Below are positions 1 through 7,908 of a stretch of DNA of 46,709 bases, piece by piece (the first letter of the stretch is position 1; every line of letters starts with the position of its first letter). The notes beneath the pieces are model-generated. The model had not been told where the DNA came from. It worked only from the letters and a program-made list of their open reading frames with translations, and searched no databases. Origin of the DNA: an uncultured Eubacteriales bacterium. GTDB lineage: Bacteria; Bacillota; Clostridia; Oscillospirales; Acutalibacteraceae. Made by a program: the position numbers and the translations under genes. The stretch is taken from the NCBI GenBank assembly GCA_900316455.1, contig ONCX01000015.1:1-46709 (forward strand). Direction: 5' to 3'.

Positions 1-10
1 CCTCCATAGT

Positions 11-97
11 TGGTGCGGATAACAGGACTTGAACCTGCATGAACTTGCATTCACTAGAACCTGAATCTAGCGCGTCTGCCAATTCCGCCATATCCGC
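11..97 (-). tRNA. tRNA-Leu (anticodon CAG)
   Basis: The minus strand gives an 87-nt tRNA with a 7-bp acceptor stem (GCGGATA with TATCCGC), an encoded CCA end at 11-13, a canonical T loop, and an anticodon arm whose loop shows CAG (complement of 61-63). The long variable arm fits class II tRNA-Leu. It is transcribed away from trmL, with its own promoter at 130-158. Identity is read from the anticodon and the variable arm. Confidence 0.93.
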
Positions 98-129
98 ATG
101 GTAAACCGATAATCCGGTTAGCAAGAATT

Positions 130-158
130 ATATTATCATAACTCACGCGCTTTGTCAA
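130..158 (-). promoter_or_regulatory. Sigma-A-type promoter of tRNA-Leu
   Basis: On the minus strand TTGACA (complement of 153-158) is followed after 17 nt by TAATAT (complement of 130-135). The start would lie about 25 nt upstream of the mature tRNA 5' end. Confidence 0.7.
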
Positions 159-199
159 GCGGTTTTTTGAATTTGTGCAATATTTTTTTATTTTATTTA

Positions 200-228
200 T
201 TGACATTGAAGTGTTTATAATTCATTAT
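200..228 (+). promoter_or_regulatory. Probable promoter of trmL
   Basis: TTGACA at 200-205 and CATTAT at 223-228 are separated by 17 nt, upstream of the trmL ribosome site. The -10 box is only a 4/6 match. It is back to back with the tRNA-Leu promoter. Confidence 0.5.
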
Positions 229-287
229 ATATGTGTATGATTTTTCTGTTGATCTTATGATCTTCTTCAAAGGAGAATATAAATAAT

Positions 288-803
288 ATGCCTGTACTCA
301 ATATAGTGCTTGTCGAACCCGAAATCCCGCAGAACACGGGAAATATTGCCCGAACCTGCGCCGCGACAGGCGCACGGCTTCATCTGGTCGAGCCTATGGG
401 GTTCACGCCGGACGACAAAAAGCTCAAGCGCGCCGGTCTTGATTACTGGAATCTGCTCGATATCACATATTACAGCTCTCTGAGCGATTTCTTTGAAAAA
501 AATACCGACGGCAGCTTCTATTATTTTACAACAAAAGCCCTGCGCGCTCATTCCGATATACAATATCCGGACAACGCTTATCTCGTTTTCGGCAAGGAAA
601 CCGCCGGACTTCCCGAATCTCTGCTGTACGCAAATCCCGAACGCTGCGTCCGCCTGCCAATGCGCGGCGAGGCGCGCAGCCTGAATTTGTCCAACGCCGT
701 TGCGGTGGGAGTCTATGAGGCTCTGCGTCAATGGGGTTATCCGGAGCTTCAGAATCAGGGCAGACTGAGGGAGTACGACTGGAATCAGAGCGTTTCAATG
801 TGA
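288..803 (+). CDS. trmL: tRNA (cytidine/uridine-34 2'-O)-methyltransferase TrmL
   Basis: A 171-residue SPOUT-class methyltransferase, the usual length for TrmL/CspR. The N terminus (LVEPEIPQNTGNIARTC) is the diagnostic first motif; the SAM-binding trefoil knot is seen as YLVFGKETAGLP near residue 100 and VRLPMRGEARSLNLSNAVAV near 125-144. In E. coli the family methylates the wobble ribose of two tRNA-Leu isoacceptors using SAM. The start follows an AAAGGAG site about 12 nt upstream. The divergent neighbour is a tRNA-Leu, but with anticodon CAG, which is not a characterised TrmL substrate, so the adjacency may be chance. Confidence 0.95.
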   Translation: MPVLNIVLVEPEIPQNTGNIARTCAATGARLHLVEPMGFTPDDKKLKRAGLDYWNLLDITYYSSLSDFFEKNTDGSFYYFTTKALRAHSDIQYPDNAYLVFGKETAGLPESLLYANPERCVRLPMRGEARSLNLSNAVAVGVYEALRQWGYPELQNQGRLREYDWNQSVSM

Positions 804-838
804 TATCCATTATTATTTCCGCAAGGGAGGCGCTTTGA

Positions 839-2479
839 TTGAAAAGAATAGCACGTATCGTATTTATAATAATGCTGATGCTGTCCGCAGCCGTTACGTT
901 TGTGTATATCGGCACAATTAAGGGAGATGACCCTGCAAAGCGCGATTCCGTGATTAACGGAAAGACCGACGCGGACGCGGACCGAAAAAAGCTCGTAATA
1001 ACCGGAGGTAATTTAGCACTCCAGACAGGACAGTCACATCAATGCGCCGCTGAATTTGAAAACGGCGAATCCGCGAAGGGCGTTCAGTGGAGCAGCACTG
1101 ACGAGAATATTGCAAAAATCGACGCTGACGGCAGAGTTACCGGAATAAAAGCCGGAAAGGCAGAACTGTGGGCTGTTTTGGGAAGAAATCTGAAGGCGCG
1201 TGTGACGGTATCGGTATATGACGATATACGCGCCGCTGCCCGTAATTCCATAATCTCTCTGGCAGCCGACGGGACGGAGGACTCATTGAAGCTCGTAGAA
1301 TCCTTGACAAGGGAGCTTTCCGAAGCTATGGACGGAGAATCCGTAAATATCGCCAAGGTAATGAAGGCTCTTACTGACTTCAAAAAGCTCGGGGCTTCCG
1401 GTGACGGCGACGCCGGACAGCTATGGGAATCGCTCGGTAAGGCGGCGGACGACGCCGGAATGACATTTGAACCTCAGATCCTGAAGCGTGCGGCTCTTTC
1501 GGCATTCTGTCACGGTGAAAGGGCGTCGTCTGACCTTACGTTATCATTTGCCGGCGACTGCACATTCGCTTACTTCAACGAAAGCGACAGACGTGGCGGG
1601 TTCCCGTCGGTTTACCGCAACTCAGGAAGCGTAACCTATCCTTTCGACCTGACCCGCTGCGTATTCGGCGCGGACGATATCTCCATGATAAATTTCGAGG
1701 GAGCGCTTACGGATTCACGCAGTCATAAGCAGAAGCAGTTTTACTTCCGCGGCGAGCCTTCCTATATCAATATACTCACAGGCTCATCTGTCGAGGCGGT
1801 CACGCTTGAAAACAACCATTCCTTTGATTATTTTGACACGGGCTTTAACGATACAACTGATATCATGCGTGAAGCGGGAATAAAATACAGCACTTACGAC
1901 TATCCCGCGATAACCGACAGCAGCTTCTGCCGTGCGGTTATGCTGTCGCTCAGTATTGTAGGCGTGGGATATACGGATGAATTCCGCGAACATACCGAAT
2001 ACCTTATAAACAGGTATAAGTCAGACGATACTCTTATAGTCGTGAACGTACACTGGGGCAATGAGAACGACGACATTCCGGAAAAGTACCAGATTGAAGC
2101 GGCTCACGCCATGATCGACGCGGGCGCGGATCTTGTAATAGGTCATCACCCGCATGTGCTGCAGGGCATAGAGCTTTACAACGGACATTATATCGTCTAC
2201 AGCCTCGGCAATTTCAGCTTTGGCGGCAATTCTTCCGCTTCAAGCCCGTACACCGTAATATTCCGCGTTTCTTATGAAAGAACCGGTTCCGGCGAGCTTA
2301 AACTAAAAAAAGCTTCAATAGTTCCATGTTTCACAACGTCTTCGGGAAATTCAGTAAACAATTATCAGCCTGTCCCGCTCTTCGGCAGCGACGGAGAGGC
2401 AGCCGTCAAACGTCTGCTAAGACTCAGCTCGCATCTCGGCGGCGGGGTGGAATCGCTGAACTGGAGCATGATCCCTTGA
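839..2479 (+). CDS. Exported CapA-family metallophosphatase-like protein with an Ig-like (BIG2) domain
   Basis: A 546-residue protein beginning with a TTG codon preceded by AAGGGAGG at 824-831. Residues 1-27 form a basic start plus hydrophobic segment (signal peptide or anchor). Residues about 50-130 resemble a bacterial Ig-like BIG2 domain (WSSTDENIAKIDADGRVTG). After a helical linker, residues about 230-480 match the CapA/PgsA poly-gamma-glutamate capsule domain: FAGDCTFAY, INFEGALT, LENNHSFDY, VNVHWGNE, VIGHHPHVLQGIELY and YSLGNFSFGG, which supply the metal-binding Asp, Glu, Asn and His residues. Family members are cell-surface proteins linked to polyglutamate capsule or other envelope polymers; the substrate here is unknown. 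No other capsule genes lie nearby. A terminator follows at once. Confidence 0.85.
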   Translation: MKRIARIVFIIMLMLSAAVTFVYIGTIKGDDPAKRDSVINGKTDADADRKKLVITGGNLALQTGQSHQCAAEFENGESAKGVQWSSTDENIAKIDADGRVTGIKAGKAELWAVLGRNLKARVTVSVYDDIRAAARNSIISLAADGTEDSLKLVESLTRELSEAMDGESVNIAKVMKALTDFKKLGASGDGDAGQLWESLGKAADDAGMTFEPQILKRAALSAFCHGERASSDLTLSFAGDCTFAYFNESDRRGGFPSVYRNSGSVTYPFDLTRCVFGADDISMINFEGALTDSRSHKQKQFYFRGEPSYINILTGSSVEAVTLENNHSFDYFDTGFNDTTDIMREAGIKYSTYDYPAITDSSFCRAVMLSLSIVGVGYTDEFREHTEYLINRYKSDDTLIVVNVHWGNENDDIPEKYQIEAAHAMIDAGADLVIGHHPHVLQGIELYNGHYIVYSLGNFSFGGNSSASSPYTVIFRVSYERTGSGELKLKKASIVPCFTTSSGNSVNNYQPVPLFGSDGEAAVKRLLRLSSHLGGGVESLNWSMIP

Positions 2480-2484
2480 ATCAG

Positions 2485-2531
2485 AACAGACTGGTCTTGT
2501 TAAAAAAAGACGTGATCAGTCTGTTTTTTTT
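2485..2531 (+). terminator. Intrinsic terminator after the CapA-like gene
   Basis: A 12-bp stem (2485-2496 with 2514-2525, one G-U pair) is followed by a run of eight T at 2524-2531. Confidence 0.9.
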
Positions 2532-2544
2532 ATTCTTTTGACAG

Positions 2545-2573
2545 TTGAAAAATCCGCGATATGTTGGTATAAT
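2545..2573 (+). promoter_or_regulatory. Promoter of the RhuM-Fic gene
   Basis: TTGAAA (2545-2550), a 17-nt spacer and TATAAT (2568-2573). A TTGACA at 2538-2543 is too far from the -10 box (24 nt). Transcription would begin near 2580, about 45 nt before the preferred start codon. Confidence 0.75.
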
Positions 2574-2623
2574 CATATCTGTACAATTATACAATCATGA
2601 TTTGGAAGGAAGACAACAGCAAA

Positions 2624-3790
2624 ATGTTTTTTGAAAATGAAGAAACGGAAATCAAAGACGAAACAACCGATATTCTGAGCGATGAGCCTGAAACCGTCGC
2701 CGACGACTCCGACAAGGCTGACGAAACGGCGGAAGATTTTTCTCCGAACGAGGAAAACGAGTCCGTGTCGGAAATCCAGCCGGAAGCGGAATTATTGGAC
2801 GAGCCTGCCGAAAACGAAGAGGATTCTGAATATGATCCCGATGTTGTCGTGGAGGATACGGGCGACTTCAGGAGCGAGATAGTCATATACCAGACGGACG
2901 ACGGCTCGGTTGCTCTGGACGTTCCGCTGGAGAACGAAACAGTATGGCTCACGCAAAAGCAGATGCAGGAGCTTTTTGGCAGGGATATTTCCGGCATTTC
3001 CCGTCACATCTCAAATGTATTCAAGGACGGCGAGGTGGAAAAGGAGGGCAACGTCCATTATGTCCGCTCGGAGCGCACAGGAAAGCCGATAGCTTATTAC
3101 AGTCTGGACGTTATAATTCCCGTCGGCTACCGCGTCAGGTCAAAGCGTGCCGTGGAATTCCGCAAGTGGGCGAGCAAGGTGCTCAAGCAGTACATTCTGA
3201 AGGGCTACGCCGCCAACGAACAGCGCATGAAACAGCTCGGCGAGGTCATCAAGATTATGAAGCGCACCGGAAACGCCCTTGAAGCGCGGCAGATACTCGA
3301 CGTTGTGGAAAGCTTCTCCACCGCTCTCGACCTGCTGGACGACTACGACCACCAGTGCATTCCCAAGCCCAAGGGAAACGAGGCTACCTATGTCCTCTCA
3401 TATGAGGAATGCCGCGAGCTTATCGACGGCATGAAGTTCTCGGCGGACAGCGATCTCTTCGGCAATGAAAAGGACGACAGCTTCAAGGCGAGCATTGCAG
3501 CTATCTATCAGACATTCTTCGGCGAGGACGTCTATCCCTCGCTTGAGGAAAAGGCGGCGAACCTGCTCTATTTCGTCACCAAGAATCACTCGTTCTCGGA
3601 CGGCAACAAGCGTATAGCCGCCGCAGTATTCCTATACTTCCTCGACAAAAACGGTATTCTCTTCAACGACGAGGGCGACAAGATAATCGCTGACTACACT
3701 CTCGTCGCTATCACGCTTATGATCGCGGAATCCCGTGCCGAGGAAAAGGAAGCAATGGTAAGCCTTATCATGAATTTCCTCAATTGGTAA
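2624..3790 (+). CDS. RhuM-family protein with C-terminal Fic/Doc domain and acidic N-terminal extension
   Basis: 388 residues from the ATG at 2624, preceded by GGAAGGA; an in-frame ATG at 2597 has no ribosome site. Residues 1-83 are strongly acidic low-complexity sequence (Asp/Glu, almost no aromatics). Residues about 85-205 match the virulence RhuM domain (VWLTQKQMQELFGRD, VGYRVRSKRAVEFRKWA). Residues about 255-388 form a Fic/Doc fold with the loop HSFSDGNKRIA at 322-332. Canonical Fic AMPylases have GNGR; the Lys here is as in Doc, which phosphorylates EF-Tu, so kinase-like chemistry is possible (inference). RhuM-Fic fusions are known and often annotated as death-on-curing toxins; the acidic leader is unusual. 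No separate antitoxin gene is adjacent. Confidence 0.85.
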   Translation: MFFENEETEIKDETTDILSDEPETVADDSDKADETAEDFSPNEENESVSEIQPEAELLDEPAENEEDSEYDPDVVVEDTGDFRSEIVIYQTDDGSVALDVPLENETVWLTQKQMQELFGRDISGISRHISNVFKDGEVEKEGNVHYVRSERTGKPIAYYSLDVIIPVGYRVRSKRAVEFRKWASKVLKQYILKGYAANEQRMKQLGEVIKIMKRTGNALEARQILDVVESFSTALDLLDDYDHQCIPKPKGNEATYVLSYEECRELIDGMKFSADSDLFGNEKDDSFKASIAAIYQTFFGEDVYPSLEEKAANLLYFVTKNHSFSDGNKRIAAAVFLYFLDKNGILFNDEGDKIIADYTLVAITLMIAESRAEEKEAMVSLIMNFLNW

Positions 3791-3794
3791 CGCC

Positions 3795-4538
3795 GTGAAA
3801 GCCGTGAAAAAGGATAATTCAAGCCGTGCCGGAAAAAACGGCGAATTTCTGGAATGTGAAAGAAAATGGGTCTACTTTTGCCTGATTGCCGCCGCCGGCT
3901 GGTTCGGAGCATACACCTTTCTTTTCCGCGGCGGCGTTTTCTGCAACGCACAGACGGCAAACATAGTGCTTTTTGCGATGGCTGTCGGAAAGGGCGACGT
4001 CAAAGGCGCTCTTTATCTGCTCATTCCCATAAGCGCGTATTTTGCGGGAGCATTCTTTTCGGAATACATGGGCAAATCGGTCAAGCGTCTGCACTTCCTG
4101 CGCTGGGACACAATTCTGGTGGGTGCGGAGACAATCGCCGTGGTAATCATAGGACTGCTTCCAAAAAGCGTGCCGGATCAGGTCTGCCAGATAGCGCTGA
4201 ATTTCATATGCTCCATGCAGTTCAACACCTTCCGGCAGTCGGAGGGCACTCCCTCCGCCACCACATTCGTCACCAATCACATCAGGCAGGTAGGCTCGAA
4301 TCTTGCCGGGTATATCCGCCACAGGGACGCCGTTTCAGCCGGAAAAGTCAGAACGCACGGGGCGATGATCTTCTTCTTTTTCGCCGGAGGAGCAGCCGGA
4401 ACGGTCTGCGGCGGAATAGCGGGTCTGCCGTCGCTCTGCGGCTCGGCGCTGATACTTCTCGCGGTTTTTATCCGCCTTGCCTACGCCGACCGTTCTTACG
4501 AAAGAAATATGCTCGAGCGCGTTCCGAGGGGACACTGA
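3795..4538 (+). CDS. YoaK-family (DUF1275) membrane protein
   Basis: 247 residues read from a GTG at 3795, only 4 nt after the RhuM-Fic stop, so translational coupling is likely; no good ribosome site is seen, making the exact start uncertain. The sequence shows about six hydrophobic segments (AAAGWFGAYTFLFRGG, ANIVLFAMAVGKG, LYLLIPISAYFAGAFFSEY, ETIAVVIIGLLP, MIFFFFAGGAAGTVCGGIAG, ALILLAVFIRLAY) and the DUF1275 features AQTANIVLFA and MQFNTFRQSEG followed by TTFVTNHIRQVG. The function of YoaK/DUF1275 proteins is not established; a small-molecule transport role is often assumed. Confidence is good for the family, none for a substrate. Confidence 0.85.
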   Translation: MKAVKKDNSSRAGKNGEFLECERKWVYFCLIAAAGWFGAYTFLFRGGVFCNAQTANIVLFAMAVGKGDVKGALYLLIPISAYFAGAFFSEYMGKSVKRLHFLRWDTILVGAETIAVVIIGLLPKSVPDQVCQIALNFICSMQFNTFRQSEGTPSATTFVTNHIRQVGSNLAGYIRHRDAVSAGKVRTHGAMIFFFFAGGAAGTVCGGIAGLPSLCGSALILLAVFIRLAYADRSYERNMLERVPRGH

Positions 4539-4561
4539 GTGAAGTAAAGGAGAATGAAACA

Positions 4562-4882
4562 ATGGCTTCGACAAAGGGATATCTTGATTTTGTGCTTGAC
4601 CAGTTGAGCGGACTTGAAGAAATATCCTACCGTCCCATGATGGGGGAATACATTCTTTACTACAGAGGTAAAATATTCGGCGGCATTTACGACGACAGAT
4701 TCCTCGTAAAGAACGTCCGTGCGGCTGAAAGACTTATGCCGGACGCTTCACTTGAGCTTCCGTATGAGGGCGCAAAGGAAATGCGCTCCGTGACGGACAT
4801 AGACGACAGGGAATTGCTGAACCGTCTTGTGACTGAAATGTACGACGAACTGCCGGAACGCAAGAAGGGGAAACGGGCGTAA
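4562..4882 (+). CDS. TfoX N-terminal domain protein
   Basis: 106 residues. The ATG at 4562 follows AAAGGAG about 10 nt upstream; a longer open frame extends upstream but overlaps the DUF1275 gene in another frame and is not coding. The sequence (LDQLSGLEEISYRPMMGEYILYYRGKIFGGIYDDRFLVK, split here only by eye) is the TfoX_N fold: Met-Met-Gly-Glu-Tyr motif near residue 23 and a curved beta sheet. In Gammaproteobacteria TfoX/Sxy controls competence, but stand-alone TfoX_N proteins in Clostridia have no proven role. It probably shares a transcript with the gene upstream. Confidence 0.8.
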   Translation: MASTKGYLDFVLDQLSGLEEISYRPMMGEYILYYRGKIFGGIYDDRFLVKNVRAAERLMPDASLELPYEGAKEMRSVTDIDDRELLNRLVTEMYDELPERKKGKRA

Positions 4883-4946
4883 TATACGAAAAAAATCTCC
4901 GCAAAAACGACGCTTTTAATTCTTGAAAAAGGAGCTGACGAGCAAA

Positions 4947-6827
4947 ATGAGACTTCTCGTAGCTGAGGACGAAAGATCGCTTTCAAAGGCGCTGACCGTC
5001 ATTCTTGAAAAAAACAAATACTCCGTTGACGCGGCATATGACGGAGAGGAGGCGCTCGATTATCTGTCTGTCGGACAATACGACGGGTTGATACTTGACA
5101 TAATGATGCCGAAAATGGACGGCATAACCGTGCTGAAAAAGCTTCGCGCCAAAGGGAACAATATTCCTGTGCTGATGCTCACGGCGAAGTCGGAAATAGA
5201 CGACCGCGTAACGGGTCTTGACTGCGGCGCAAACGATTATCTCACAAAGCCCTTTGACACCAAGGAGCTTCTCGCACGCATACGCGCCATGACAAGGGGA
5301 CGTTCCGGCGCTCAAAGCTCTGTCATGACTATGGGAAACATTTCACTTGACCGCACTACCTATGAATTATCCTCGCCGAGCGGAAGCTTCCGTCTGGCAA
5401 ACAAGGAGTTTCAGGTGATGGAGCTGCTCATGAGCAATCCTAAGCAGCTCATTCCCACTGAGCTTATGATGGAAAAAATATGGGGATTCGACAGCGATTC
5501 CGAAATAAGCGTAGTATGGGCGTACATCTCTTACCTCCGCAAAAAGCTGACCGTCATTGGAGATGGTGGAATGATAAAGAAGCTGCGCCATAAATTCATA
5601 GCCGTATCGGTGCTGTCGGTTTTTCTGGTGCTTCTTGTTATTATGGGCGCCATCAACATTCTGAATTACAGACGTATGGTTGACGACAGCGACAAGGTTC
5701 TGAATGTGCTTGCCGAGAACAACGGCGAATTTCCTAAGCGTGACAGCGGTTTCAAGCACAGGGAAACACGCGGCGACTGGTTCTTCAACGAGCTGTCTTC
5801 CGATAAATCGCCGGAGCTTCCTTATGAATCGAGATATTTCACCGTGCGATTGAGTCCGGAGGGAAGCGTGACCTCGGTGGATACCGGCAGGATCGCCGCA
5901 GTCGATACCGACGCCGCGAGGGAATATGCCGAGGAGCTTTGGGCTGTTCAGGAATGCAGCGGTTTTGTCTCGAATTACAGATATTTAAAAAAGGACGACT
6001 GCGGCGACACGGTGATAATTTTTCTTGACTGCCGCAGCCGAATGGATTCGTTCCGGTCGTTTCTTGTCTACAGCGTGGCAGTTTCGCTGGCGGGAATGAT
6101 AGCCGTTGCGGGACTTGTGGTGCTTCTTTCCAGAATGGTTATGAAGCCCGTGCAGGAGAGCTACGAAAAACAGAAATCCTTTATAACCGACGCTGGTCAC
6201 GAGATAAAAACTCCCCTCACTATAATCGACGCGGACGCGACAATTCTGGAAATGGAATGCGGCGAGGACAACGAGTGGATAAATGATATACGCTCACAGG
6301 TTAGCCGGCTTTCGTCGCTCACAAAGGACCTCATCTATCTTTCGCGCATGGAGGAGGAAAAGCCTCAGGTGCATATGATAGACTTTCCGCTTTCCGACGT
6401 TATCAGCGAAACGGCGCAGTCGTTCCAGTCGCTCGCAAAGGTCAGGCAGAAGGATTTCATTATTGAGGTGGAGCCGATGCTGAGTATTTGCGGCGACGAA
6501 AAGGCTATAACTCAGCTTGTCTCGATACTTCTTGACAACGCCCTCAAATATTCCGACGAGCAGGGAACCATTTCGCTCAAAGCGTACTCAAAGGGCAGAA
6601 ATGTATTTATTGAGGTGTTCAATACAGCCGAGAGCGTGGATACGTCCGAGCTTGGCAGGCTGTTCGACAGATTTTACCGCGCAGACAAATCGAGAAATTC
6701 GCAGACCGGCGGCTACGGTATCGGACTTTCGATAGCAAAGGCTGTTGTTGAAGCGCACAGAGGGAAAATTTCCGCGTCGAGCGCCGACGGAAAATCACTT
6801 ACCGTCACGGCAATTCTGCCGCGGTAA
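4947..6827 (+). CDS. Fused OmpR-type response regulator and sensor histidine kinase
   Basis: 626 residues from the ATG at 4947, preceded by AAGGAG. Residues 1-115 are a receiver domain (acidic pocket VAEDE, phospho-acceptor D51 in LILDIMMP, K101 in YLTKPF). Residues about 125-203 are a winged-helix domain that stops at YISYLRKKLTVIGDGG; the usual C-terminal wing hairpin (family pattern IKxVRGxGY) is absent. Residue 209 is a Met at 5571 with GGAG upstream, and from here the sequence is an entire kinase: TM1 about 217-239, an extracellular loop, TM2 about 373-395, H-box H418 (DAGHEIKTPLT), N-box N531 (LLDNALKYS), F-box and GYGIGLSIAK at 587-596. Two normally separate genes are read as one frame with no stop between them. 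The kinase could also start internally at 5571. Either a real fusion by deletion or an assembly error. Confidence 0.88.
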   Translation: MRLLVAEDERSLSKALTVILEKNKYSVDAAYDGEEALDYLSVGQYDGLILDIMMPKMDGITVLKKLRAKGNNIPVLMLTAKSEIDDRVTGLDCGANDYLTKPFDTKELLARIRAMTRGRSGAQSSVMTMGNISLDRTTYELSSPSGSFRLANKEFQVMELLMSNPKQLIPTELMMEKIWGFDSDSEISVVWAYISYLRKKLTVIGDGGMIKKLRHKFIAVSVLSVFLVLLVIMGAINILNYRRMVDDSDKVLNVLAENNGEFPKRDSGFKHRETRGDWFFNELSSDKSPELPYESRYFTVRLSPEGSVTSVDTGRIAAVDTDAAREYAEELWAVQECSGFVSNYRYLKKDDCGDTVIIFLDCRSRMDSFRSFLVYSVAVSLAGMIAVAGLVVLLSRMVMKPVQESYEKQKSFITDAGHEIKTPLTIIDADATILEMECGEDNEWINDIRSQVSRLSSLTKDLIYLSRMEEEKPQVHMIDFPLSDVISETAQSFQSLAKVRQKDFIIEVEPMLSICGDEKAITQLVSILLDNALKYSDEQGTISLKAYSKGRNVFIEVFNTAESVDTSELGRLFDRFYRADKSRNSQTGGYGIGLSIAKAVVEAHRGKISASSADGKSLTVTAILPR

Positions 6828-6872
6828 ATGAAATTTAAGAGTTACTTCTCATTTACATAAGGAGCGAATGAA

Positions 6873-7562
6873 ATGAGCTGGACGGAAAAATACCGCAAGG
6901 CGTTTGTATTAAGCTATGACGACGGAGTGCGTCAGGACATACGGCTTGTGGAAATGCTCAACAAATACGGGCTAAAATGCACGTTCAATCTGAATTCCGG
7001 ACTGATGGATCCGCCGTATAAGTGGGAAGCAGACGGTGTCGTCATAGAGCGGATGCCGTCCCGGAACCTGCGTGAGCTTTACGCAGGACATGAAATAGCT
7101 TCCCACACTCTCAGTCACCCTGACCTGACACAGCTTGACGACGCGGAAATATACCGCGAGGTCAGCGGCGACGTTTCCGCGCTTGAAAAAATATCCGGAC
7201 ATAAGATAACGGGCTTTGCGTACCCTTTCGGCAGCACTGACACGCGTGTGAAAGCAATTCTGAAAACCTGCGGAATAACAAACGCGAGAGGCGTGCGCTC
7301 CACCCATTCGTTTGAACCGCCCGCGGATATGCTGGACATTTCGCCGACATGCCGTCACAAGGAGGACGAAATATTCGACCTTGCGGATGAATTCATCGGA
7401 ATGAATCCGGAACGCCCGAAAATATTCCTGCTGTGGGGACACAGCTATGAATTCGATATGCAGCGCGGCTGGGAACGCTTCGAGCGGTTCTGCAACCTGA
7501 TATCCGGTCATGACGATATATTTTACGGAACAATGTCACAGATATTCATTGAGGGGAGGTGA
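6873..7562 (+). CDS. Polysaccharide deacetylase (NodB/CE4 family)
   Basis: 229 residues with AAGGAG 9 nt before the ATG. The CE4 motifs are visible: motif 1 LSYDDG (residues about 13-18, the catalytic base and metal Asp), motif 2 HTLSHPDL (about 77-84, metal-binding His pair), motif 3 FAYPFGSTDTRV (about 113) and a terminal motif around LLWGHSYEF. There is no signal peptide, so it is predicted to be cytoplasmic. The family hydrolyses N- or O-acetyl groups on sugars; this compact form resembles the Clostridia group often annotated simply as polysaccharide deacetylase, substrate unknown. It is followed 4 nt later by a 77-residue gene and probably co-transcribed with it. Confidence 0.88.
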   Translation: MSWTEKYRKAFVLSYDDGVRQDIRLVEMLNKYGLKCTFNLNSGLMDPPYKWEADGVVIERMPSRNLRELYAGHEIASHTLSHPDLTQLDDAEIYREVSGDVSALEKISGHKITGFAYPFGSTDTRVKAILKTCGITNARGVRSTHSFEPPADMLDISPTCRHKEDEIFDLADEFIGMNPERPKIFLLWGHSYEFDMQRGWERFERFCNLISGHDDIFYGTMSQIFIEGR

Positions 7563-7566
7563 AATT

Positions 7567-7800
7567 ATGGATATAAACCTTCAGAACGCGATTGAAAAGC
7601 TCAAGGGCGCGGCGGGTACTATCAAAAGCAAGGAGGACGCCATCGAATTCCTTGTCAGAGAAACCAAGCTGCCAAGAGCCGAATGCGAAAAGGCGTTTGA
7701 CGCAATAGCGAAGATGGATTTCAAGGAACTCGCGGGCAAGCTTCCGGCAGGAATTGCCGATAAGATTCCCTCGGACATAACAAAAAAATTCGGATTCTAA
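7567..7800 (+). CDS. Small hypothetical helical protein
   Basis: 77 residues with a strong site (GGGGAGGTG) overlapping the stop of the deacetylase gene, so the start at 7567 is well supported. The sequence is soluble, charged and mainly helical (LQNAIEKLKGAAGTIKS, LPRAECEKAFDAIAKMD) with no cysteines pairs, signal peptide or membrane segment. I do not recognise a family. Its position suggests coupling to the deacetylase. A terminator hairpin lies 33 nt downstream. Confidence 0.75.
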   Translation: MDINLQNAIEKLKGAAGTIKSKEDAIEFLVRETKLPRAECEKAFDAIAKMDFKELAGKLPAGIADKIPSDITKKFGF

Positions 7801-7832
7801 GCGATCATTCGTCAAATTTCGCGCTGTTTTTC

Positions 7833-7885
7833 ATTGCACATGAGTTATCCTTTTATCAAGAGATAGCTTGTGTGCAATTTTTTTT
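7833..7885 (+). terminator. Terminator hairpin between the 77-residue gene and spoIIAA
   Basis: A stem of about 17 bp (7833-7849 with 7862-7878, three G-U pairs) is followed by eight T (7878-7885). It ends only about 24 nt before the spoIIAA start codon, so it either ends the upstream unit with the spoIIA promoter overlapping it, or acts as an attenuator in the spoIIA leader. Confidence 0.8.
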
Positions 7886-7908
7886 GCGCGGAAAGGACTG
7901 CAATATTT

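Noticed and set aside
2538-2573. TTGACA at 2538 as -35 box of the RhuM-Fic promoter
   Set aside because: The spacer to TATAAT would be 24 nt; TTGAAA at 2545 gives 17.
3866-4561. N-terminal extension of the TfoX-like gene
   Set aside because: It overlaps the DUF1275 gene in another frame, and a good start with AAAGGAG is at 4562.
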